Assembly: GCA_000226015.1 (NCBI GenBank)
Contig: JH153452.1
Span: forward strand, 109,401 to 138,845
Origin: Mnemiopsis leidyi
Taxonomy: Eukaryota; Ctenophora; Tentaculata; Lobata; Bolinopsidae
Direction of reading: 5' to 3'
DNA: 29,445 bases
Shown here: piece by piece, positions 12,501-21,500 of the stretch
Position numbering within the stretch: position 1 is the stretch's first letter
Layout of the letters: every line of letters begins with the position of its first letter
The notes under the pieces: model-generated
What the model was told of the DNA's origin: nothing
Database searches by the model: none
The model's input: the letters and a program-made list of their open reading frames with translations, nothing else
Program-made: the position numbers and the translations under genes

Positions 12501-15500
12501 AAACCAACTACTTATCTACACTTACTCTAGGCAACCTATATATCTCATCAAGAAATTACAAATTCTTGTCTCATTTAGGAAATATAATAGAAAAATAAAA
12601 CTTAAAAAAGAAAAACTTAAAAAAATGAAACTTATCCCCTCCCACCGGTAAAAGAGGAAATGGCCGGCTCGTGAACTGTAAATTATCTCCCTGGTAACCA
12701 AAACGTGGACAGGTCTAGTAAGTCTCTTATAGCCTTTTTAAGGAAGGCGCGTGTTAGACGAACGTTGTTAACTGTTAACGTAAGAGCTCAGGTAATTGAG
12801 CAACTGGGAGAGAGAAAATAAGAAATTATCGGGAAAAGAGCAGGTGGCTGGTGGTGTTGTGGTAGGTCATTAGAGCTTATTCCCGTTACATAGGTCTTCT
12901 TGTAGCACAGTGGTAAACACAAGTCAGAATGTACGTGGGTCGTTTACTTGTCTTCCTGTGCAATGGAATGTGGAAAGAAGAAAGGAGAGAGGGAGGAGAG
13001 AGAGGAGAGGGAGGGTTGCCTGAGTCGCATAAAATCTGGTGAGAAAAGTATAGAGAATGAAGAGCCACTATTTTAAACCGACTACTCATCTACACTTACT
13101 CTAGGCAACCTATATATCTCATCAAGAAATTACAAATTCTTGTCTCATTCAGGACATCCCGATATCGCAAGTCGCGGCTGAAGAGAAAGCGCTCGCGTGC
13201 GCGTCGCAGTTCTGAGAGCAGCACAGTGACAACCAATGTAACATCCAGTGTCAGCGACGAAGCTACCACCGTTAGTGACGATGCTGCTGGATTTGCTAGT
13301 GACACTCACTCAGTTGATAAGAAGAAAAAAGACAAAGCTCCTGTCTTCTGTTTTAAGGTTTTGATCATTTTCTTCGCCCAAACGTCGGGTATTCTCTTGT
13401 CATGGAAAGCACCACTGATAAGATATCTAGCAAATACTGGTGCCAGTATTTACTAGACATCTTACATAACCTGATATTACAAGAACTTCATCAGGCAAAG
13501 CCAGGGAGCTTCAACGACCAGCAAAAGAGGTTAACCTACACGTCTAACTTATCCATTAACAACTCCGAGGTTGTCATCAACAACTGTAACATTGAACCTC
13601 ACCTGGATTCCCCTCTGCAACCCGGTAATTACAATTCTCTGGTTTGTTCAAAGTACTGTTCTCGTCTGATCCTGGTGGAGAAAGGAAGGTACAATGCCGC
13701 TAATGGTGTCTTGTTTCAGAATTGGTGGACTACTCGCCCAGCACGTATGTCAAACAACTTGATAAAGGATGTGAAACGCCTGGAATTAGTGATGCCACCG
13801 TAAACAAGAAGAAACTTTTTCCTTCGCCTCGAGTAAGCGTTATTTTGTTGTAATTCGGTTCAGATGTATTCGATTAAACGAAAAATTATTTTGTCACAAT
13901 GTGAAATGTTTGTTACCGTAACTCGCGGCGAAATTTTGTCAAAAAAAGTTGTGTTGTTTTCGCGCAGTGCGGTAAATTCGAAATTTTATTTATTTTGTTT
14001 TCGTAGCGTTGTAAATTAAATTCTAGTACGTTGGAAATTTACCACACCTAAACTTAGCCTTAGTTAACCGTTTCATGTCGAACGGAAAGTTGTCAAAATT
14101 TGCCGGCCGGTCGTTATGTATCAATATACCTGACTATACCTGACTATACCTGACTATAAAACATAAGCATTGCCTTCCTCACATTCCCACGACCCACCTT
14201 CTACCCTAACTCCAACTTTTCCCAGCTGGAACCTACTCTAGATTCCTGTACCTCACAGAAACCCACGCTCGGTACCATCTCCCCCTCCGTTAACCTCCAC
14301 AAGCGCCGACCTTCTTACCTCCAGAGTTGTCACGTGGACAAAACTCCCGAGGAGGGGGGAAGTGATGTGAAACTTGAAGTCACCCCGTTACCCAGGAGAA
14401 GTCCGAGATTGAGGAGATCCGCTCCAGTTAATCTTAATAATGTACAGGTTTGTAATGAGATTCTGATGGAGTATGCTGGGCTGTTTATTAAAGTTTCAAA
14501 TGTTGTCGCCTTTAAGGAGTGATAGTTAATGCTCTATATCAAAACTATTTTAATTAGAATCGTTGCTTAATACAGGATGGGTTTTAATTTGGATCCTTCT
14601 TTTATGAAAAATTAAAATCGCTCATAGCGATTACAAATGTACTAACACATACCTACATTCAGATACCAGACACTCCAATACTCAGAAGATCCCCCCGTTT
14701 CTCCGAACACCCGTCCGCCAAAGTGCGGTCCGTATCAGGGGACTCCTTCACAGCCGCCCGACACAGCGTGTCCCTTAACGCTATCAACATTACTCCGCAA
14801 ACCTTCAGCCGTACCAGCTTGAGCAGACTTCAACCCTTCTCTCCCATTAGAGTATCTCTCAATTGTATCGCCACGTCGTCAAACGGGAGTGGTAGTAGAG
14901 AGAAAGTCTCTCCGGGGACCGAAGCTGATTTCAGGTCCAGCATTTCGTCAGACAAGTCCGGGGTGACGTCCCAGGGAACATCCTCACGTGACATGTCACA
15001 TGACCGGAGTGAGAACTCAGAGCTGGCTCCGACTAACCTGACTGATTTGTTTACGTCACGTGAGATCACCAGACTGGACATGAGTCTGAATGTTCGAGAG
15101 TTCGACCGGAATTTTTGTCAGCAACTAGCCCAGTCGACTGAACAGCTGGCGGCTGCCCAACAGAAACCAGATTCCGAAACGGTACATTTACCGTCAGAAA
15201 TTACGAAAACTGTTGCTGACAAGGAAATTCCGATGGAATTAGGCGGGGGTTTCAGAGAGGATGATTCCGTGATGATATCGAAGCCAGGAGATAGAGCTAA
15301 CGATGAGACGTTCAACAACACGGCTCTTATAGATGATTCACACGTTACGTACATCACACAAAACATGTCAGCGTTCTTGGCGAACAACACGTGCCTTCAA
15401 GATCCTGATTCCAGCAGGGTCGACTTTCCCAAGTTCGGATCTCTCCCACAGCTTCCCTCCGCAATCGTTTTGGACGGTAGTCCTCGTCCTAAATCACCGT

Positions 15501-18500
15501 CAGTGAAGTCCAAAAGTTCAGATCTGCCGTCAGAATTGTCTACGTGTTCCGACACTCGGTCGATGTTGTCATCGCTTGAAATATCAGACTGCATAGCACG
15601 TGACAGGCGCAGACCAAGCTCTACTTTAAGCGTCACAACTAAACATACCGGCAGTATAGGGTCAATCTCAACTTTCTCGACCCATAACACCTCAGCTAAC
15701 ACTCCTAACACCGTAGCTTACACTCCTAACTCAACTCAGAGCACTTCTAACACTCATAACTGTCCCGCCTATCTTATCGCTTCAGGATCGACATCCACGC
15801 TAATAAACCTCAGTGAACAGTCCATTAAATCACCACCGAAGGTCAACAGGGTGGTAAGCCAGGACATGTCAGCTGCAGAGCTGGATTCTTGTAGTAGGCT
15901 CAGTGCGGATTCCACTTTACCCAGAGAGCTTGTTCAACTGTCATGTTGGATTGGTAAGTTCAGAAAAGTTAAAATTTGTTGGAAGAGCCAACTTCTTCAG
16001 TGTATTGAGTATTTTGTTGGTGTATAATATACAAGGTTAGGAGATATGTTATTCAAAACAGAATCCAGCCCTACGTTCAAGTGACCTGTATAACTAATTA
16101 AATTTTCAGAAAAAAGCACCCGAAATCCCCTTGACACTAGAGAGTCTTCTGGCAGTTCAACTATACCAAAATTTTTTGACGATCCCCACTCGTCAGACGC
16201 AAGTTTCTCCTCTCGAACGAGCACTGGTAGTTCCGATAGCAAAACAAACGTCCCTCTGAAAACCAGACTCAATTTGAATTCCGCCCCGGGAACACCACTT
16301 CATCGACCAGAGCTGCAGAAGATGGACTCGAAACAAGCTGTTGTGGTTAGAAAACGTGAATCCGTTGAGAGCACCGGAAACTCCGATTCTGATCGGATCT
16401 CAACAGAGGAGAAAACAGCGGTGGAGGCTGATGATGAGGTGCAGTCGGCTGTTATGTCTTCTTCAAACGTTGGATGTGGGAAGCAAGTGTTACAAGATGA
16501 TCAGATCTCCAGTACTATTCCAGGTTTTTTAATTCGAGAAATTTTATATTTTCTGTATTTTTTGGGGGCATGAACATCCTTCTTTTGTTCATCTTTTTTT
16601 AATAACAAATTGCTCAAAATTGCTTAATATAAGTGTAGGAAGTAAAAAAAATAAAATGCAAAAAATTCAGACAATATTCAACAGTGAATATTTTTTGAAA
16701 AATAACAGCATTACGTAATCAAGACTCTGGTGTGTTATGGGATAATCATCTACTAGACTTCAGAGTCTCGATTCCCTTTCACTATTGAGTAAACATTTTA
16801 ACTCGGTCAAGAAGAGTTCAATCTCTAAATTCCAGATCCACGTGGAGAGTCAATTCTTGCTCCGAAGCTGCCATATCTAGTCGGTCGATCCATCAGCGTG
16901 ATCAGTCATAGGGTCCTCCTCTGCGGGATCGGGGTAGTGTTGTCTGACTGGCATAGTGAACGTGCTCCAGTAAATTTCTTTTTTCCCGTATCTTGCCATT
17001 TGGGCCCGAACGTTTTGATACGTTTTGTGCACGTGCACAAAAAGTACAAAACAAGGGTTGGCGATCGACAGCGTAAATCGGGGTATTATGGAATATTAGC
17101 TCAAAAAGTGTCCGTCCGTACGTAGGCGCGCACGTCCGCGCGCACTCTCCTTTATCAAACTTAATTTAAATTATGTATACAAATACGATTATAGGTTTTA
17201 ACTGCCTGAGGCCGCATAATGGATTTCACATCTGCATCATGAAATGTATACATAATTGCCTTGCAACAACTGCAACAAGATGTGCGATCAAACAATAACA
17301 AGTAAAAGTAAAGTCGATCAAAATTCTTTTGACTTAAGTTTAATTGACTTTTGTCGAATGACAGATTAAGAAATGAATGTAAGACGATTTGAATCCCAGC
17401 TCCGAACAAATCTTTTGAACGACTAATTCATGAAACGCCTTAAGCATAAAAACAACGCAGTATGAATAATTTATGAAGGCAGCACATAAAATACAATAAT
17501 GACGACGTCATGCAGAGTTAAGATATTTGAAACAAACTANNNNNNNNNNNNNNNNNNNNNNNNNNNNNNNNNNNNNNNNNNNNNNNNNNNNNNNNNNNNN
17601 NNNNNNNNNNNNNNNNNNNNNNNNNNNNNNNNNNNNNNNNNNNNNNNNNNNNNNNNNNNNNNNNNNNNNNNNNNNNNNNNNNNNNNNNNNNNNNNNNNNN
17701 NNNNNNNNNNNNNNNNNNNNNNNNNNNNNNNNNNNNNNNNNNNNNNNNNNNNNNNNNNNNNNNNNNNNNNNNNNNNNNNNNNNNNNNNNNNNNNNNNNNN
17801 NNNNNNNNNNNNNNNNNNNNNNNNNNNNNNNNNNNNNNNNNNNNNNNNNNNNNNNNNNNNNNNNNNNNNNNNNNNNNNNNNNNNNNNNNNNNNNNNNNNN
17901 NNNNNNNNNNNNNNNNNNNNNNNNNNNNNNNNNNNNNNNNNNNNNNNNNNNNNNNNNNNNNNNNNNNNNNNNNNNNNNNNNNNNNNNNNNNNNNNNNNNN
18001 NNNNNNNNNNNNNNNNNNNNNNNNNNNNNNNNNNNNNNNNNNNNNNNNNNNNNNNNNNNNNNNNNNNNNNNNNNNNNNNNNNNNNNNNNNNNNNNNNNNN
18101 NNNNNNNNNNNNNNNNNNNNNNNNNNNNNNNNNNNNNNNNNNNNNNNNNNNNNNNNNNNNNNNNNNNNNNNNNNNNNNNNNNNNNNNNNNNNNNNNNNNN
18201 NNNNNNNNNNNNNNNNNNNNNNNNNNNNNNNNNNNNNNNNNNNNNNNNNNNNNNNNNNNNNNNNNNNNNNNNNNNNNNNNNNNNNNNNNNNNNNNNNNNN
18301 NNNNNNNNNNNNNNNNNNNNNNNNNNNNNNNNNNNNNNNNNNNNNNNNNNNNNNNNNNNNNNNNNNNNNNNNNNNNNNNNNNNNNNNNNNNNNNNNNNNN
18401 NNNNNNNNNNNNNNNNNNNNNNNNNNNNNNNNNNNNNNNNNNNNNNNNNNNNNNNNNNNNNNNNNNGGGGCAAAGTGTACTGGGGCACGATGTTCTGGGG

Positions 18501-21500
18501 CAGGACGACGGTCACCGTCCTCAGCAGCTCCGCCCCACAGACGAAGTTTGGCAGCAGTTTCGAGGGGGTATCGGTACTTCATCTCCACTCCCTCCATCAC
18601 TTCACCGTTGAGATACCCTACAAACTTTTCATCTTGAGCCTCGATCAGTACGCTGATCTCTTGTCCGTCAGTCATATCTGGGAATGTTGCAGAAAAAGGA
18701 CTAACCCATTTGCCTTCATATGTACTTAGGACCAAGACAGGAGGTGGGGGACTCTTGGATTTGTCACTTGGGTTTCTGAATGCCAATCGGAAAATGTAGT
18801 TTCCGTCAGCGTCTTCAATGTTGAGGCCAAATCGGTTGGCGGTGCTGGAATAAATGGCAGTGAAGCCAATCTTGTCGCCAACAACCAGGCCAGGAAGATC
18901 CCTCTCGGGGAAACCTAAAAAGATGGATGATTAAAATATTCAAATAATCTGTTCATAACTCTTGAAGGGACAAAAATCTATCCAAATTTAGTCAAAATTA
19001 TATAATTTATATCTCAAAGCTGCAGTTTCATTAAATCAACTCACTTTCTGCGAAAGCAAACAGAGATAGAAGAACCAGTTGAAGAACCATGTCTAGTGTC
19101 GTTGTGACAAGTATAGTAGCTCGAACGATAACTGAATATGTGAACAATGGCTAATTGCATATATATTGTGGTCGAAAGTAATCTACTCATGGAGAAGTGG
19201 CTCAAACGATTTCCATTCTAACTTAAGCCAGACTAAGGACCCTCTTGCTGTCGATGCATCCCTCAGCTTGCAGGGGCAAAAATTTGTCGCGGTTTTTAAG
19301 GCCAAATATCGCGGTGCCGCGACAAGCCAAAATGCCAAAAATCGCGGCCTTGTCGCGGTCAAAATCATGAAAATCGCGGCAATGTCGCGGCACAAATCGC
19401 GGCTATGTCGCGGCAAAAATCGTGAAAATCGCGCTTTGTCGCGGCAAAAATTGTAAATATAGGGCTTAGAATATAATTAATGCAACCATTTTTTCAATTG
19501 CCTAATGCTATTGTTTGATTCTAAGTCACTCTGGTGTTTGGTGTCAGGTAGGTTTTAAGAATAACGCTAATGAATCGGCCAGTTTTACCGGGGAAAGGTA
19601 ACACTCAATAACAACATTACAAGCTCGACAGAACAATTTATCACCACCTGCGTAAAACTTATCGCGGCCAAACTCTGCAACTCTAACTAAGGCGGAAACC
19701 TTTCCCTGCTTGGAAGCAGGGCTAGGTTTCTTAGAGGGGGGTTGACAGACAACATTAGCATTAGGAGGGCGTTTAGACAAAAAACGGTCTATCAAATTGT
19801 CAATGTGCTTGTGACGATTCAATTATCAAGCGAATTACTGCTCTTGTTAGGAGTGAGATTCGGATTACCAGAAGATATAACGATTGGTCAAGTTTTCTAT
19901 AACGACTGGTCAACTTTTGTAACGACTGGTCAACTTTTGTAACGACTGGTCAACTTTTGTAACGACTGGTCAACTTTTGTAACGACTGGTCAGCTTTTAT
20001 AACGACTGGTCAAGTCGTCTTCGGAACGCAGGAATCCCTGGAATTTGACTGCTAAGAGTGAATGAAATCGCGGTCTGACGCGGAAAATATTGAAAATCGC
20101 GACTTATCGCGGAAAAATAAGATAATCGCGATCTGTCGCGGTAAATGCCAAATATCGCGATTTGTCGCGGTTAACGCCAAATATCGCGATTCCGCACCCA
20201 CCGCGACAAACTTTTGTCCCTGTCAGCTTGAGACGCTGTCTTTTTCATGTATTATAAGCGGTGCGTCTGTCAACGGTAGCTTCTTAACAGTAATTAATCT
20301 GATAATTCGAATAATTTAGATGAATGTTCAGGTCCTCGTCAAATTTTTTCAAAAACTGGAAAATAGTTATCGTCTGAAAACATACTTTAGACTAGGATTG
20401 AAGGTAGAATTATAAATCTAGCGTGGCAAATATTACGGGGAATTAATTGACAAACTGATGAATAAGCGAAATTTCAGCCATTCAAATTTCAATCACAAAT
20501 TTCAGCTAGATATTACATAATAAAGCTGGTTAAATTAGAACAAAAATGTTTAACCGTTTTTTGAGAATTTACATAACATTCAATCTCTTTTAGAATTAAA
20601 CGTAGAGAAAGGTATTTTGGGAAGGGGTCACGAACTTTATGCAATGAGAAGCTACAAAACAGTGATTTCTAACTTTTGACTGGTTAAAATTTGGGACCCC
20701 TCTCAAAAACACTTTTCTCCATAAATTCTCTCTTGCAATAGTGTATCTTGTTCAGGAAGTCCGGTAAAGGAGAACATCCCCCCTCCCACCACCCCCGGAA
20801 AACCCGCTCGAACCCCCAAATCAAGCAGTGAAGTTGACCTGAACAAGATCAACATCACACCCCGCTCTAAAGTTCCCCGGGGTTTCACCAAAAACTTGAC
20901 GAGTCAATGGGAAAATATGAACAGGTAACGCCAGTGTGTGTGTGTGTGTGTGTGTATGTGTGTTTGTATGTGTGTTTGTATGTGTGTTTGTGTCTATTTG
21001 CTCAAATTTAACAAAATAGGCTCACAATGCATTATAGATAATGCGTCTTTAGAAAAAGATGCGTAAAAAAGCCAAATCAGTTTCAAAATATCTGTGTAGA
21101 GCACAATAGATGAAGTATTCTAATCACCCATTGGTGAAACTAGCCGTGGCGATGATGTTACCCTTCATTCTTATTAGCCAGTGATTTGCCGTACAAGTAC
21201 CGTCCTAATTCCTGTCGTAAAAGCACTGTCCTGATTCCTAGAGTCTATGTCTCGACAAACTTAATAATGCAGCACCAAAATCCAAAAGTACCGAAATGCC
21301 AGTGATTACCCTCTTCTATGGCCACATAATTGAAATTGAAATCCACAGACTCCAAACAAGCGTTTTGTTTGAAGATATCCGTTAAAGATTTCACGTCAAA
21401 CTGTCGTTTAAGGCGGTTACTGGCACACAGATAGGGTTTCATGACTTCCCGGATGACAGCTTTTTCCTTAAGAATAATTTCTGCTACCTTACAGTTTATA

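Larger units (their letters stand above)
12055..13152 (+). repeat. Two-copy tandem duplication at the end of RhoGAP intron 13
   Basis: Copy A (about 12055-12578) and copy B (about 12626-13152) are diverged but collinear for roughly 520 bp. They start near cttatcccctcc and run through gtaaattatctccctggtaaccaaaacgtgg to the polypyrimidine tract and splice acceptor. An A-rich spacer (12579-12625) separates them. Copy B carries the real acceptor of exon 14 (attcag). Copy A carries a fossil copy (atttag) at 12573-12578. Confidence 0.85.
19271..20222 (-). mobile_element. Non-autonomous hAT DNA transposon, 952 bp
   Basis: Imperfect terminal inverted repeats start with CAGGGGCAAAAATTTGTCGCGG on the left and, read inward from the right end, CAGGGACAAAAGTTTGTCGCGG. 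The perfect duplication tcagcttg flanks them. CAGGG ends and an 8-bp duplication define the hAT superfamily. Both subterminal regions are packed with short tcgcgg-type repeats, which in hAT elements can serve as transposase binding sites. The interior holds a transposase N-terminal remnant and a 20-bp minisatellite. It has no full transposase gene, so it would depend on one elsewhere. Confidence 0.9.

Noticed and set aside
13402-13803. A separate 133-residue protein starting at 13402
   Set aside because: Parts of the frame are RhoGAP exon 15 (13495-13624). The rest reads across a donor and the exon 16 acceptor, after which the correct frame differs.
14830-15711. Minus-strand frames opposite exon 18
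   Set aside because: Antisense shadows of the large plus-strand exon, with no signal peptide, motif or splice context.
17499-18786. Long open frames of 335-422 residues across 17508-18786 on both strands
   Set aside because: They run through 927 N and owe their length to the gap. Only the minus-strand part right of 18466 is real coding sequence.
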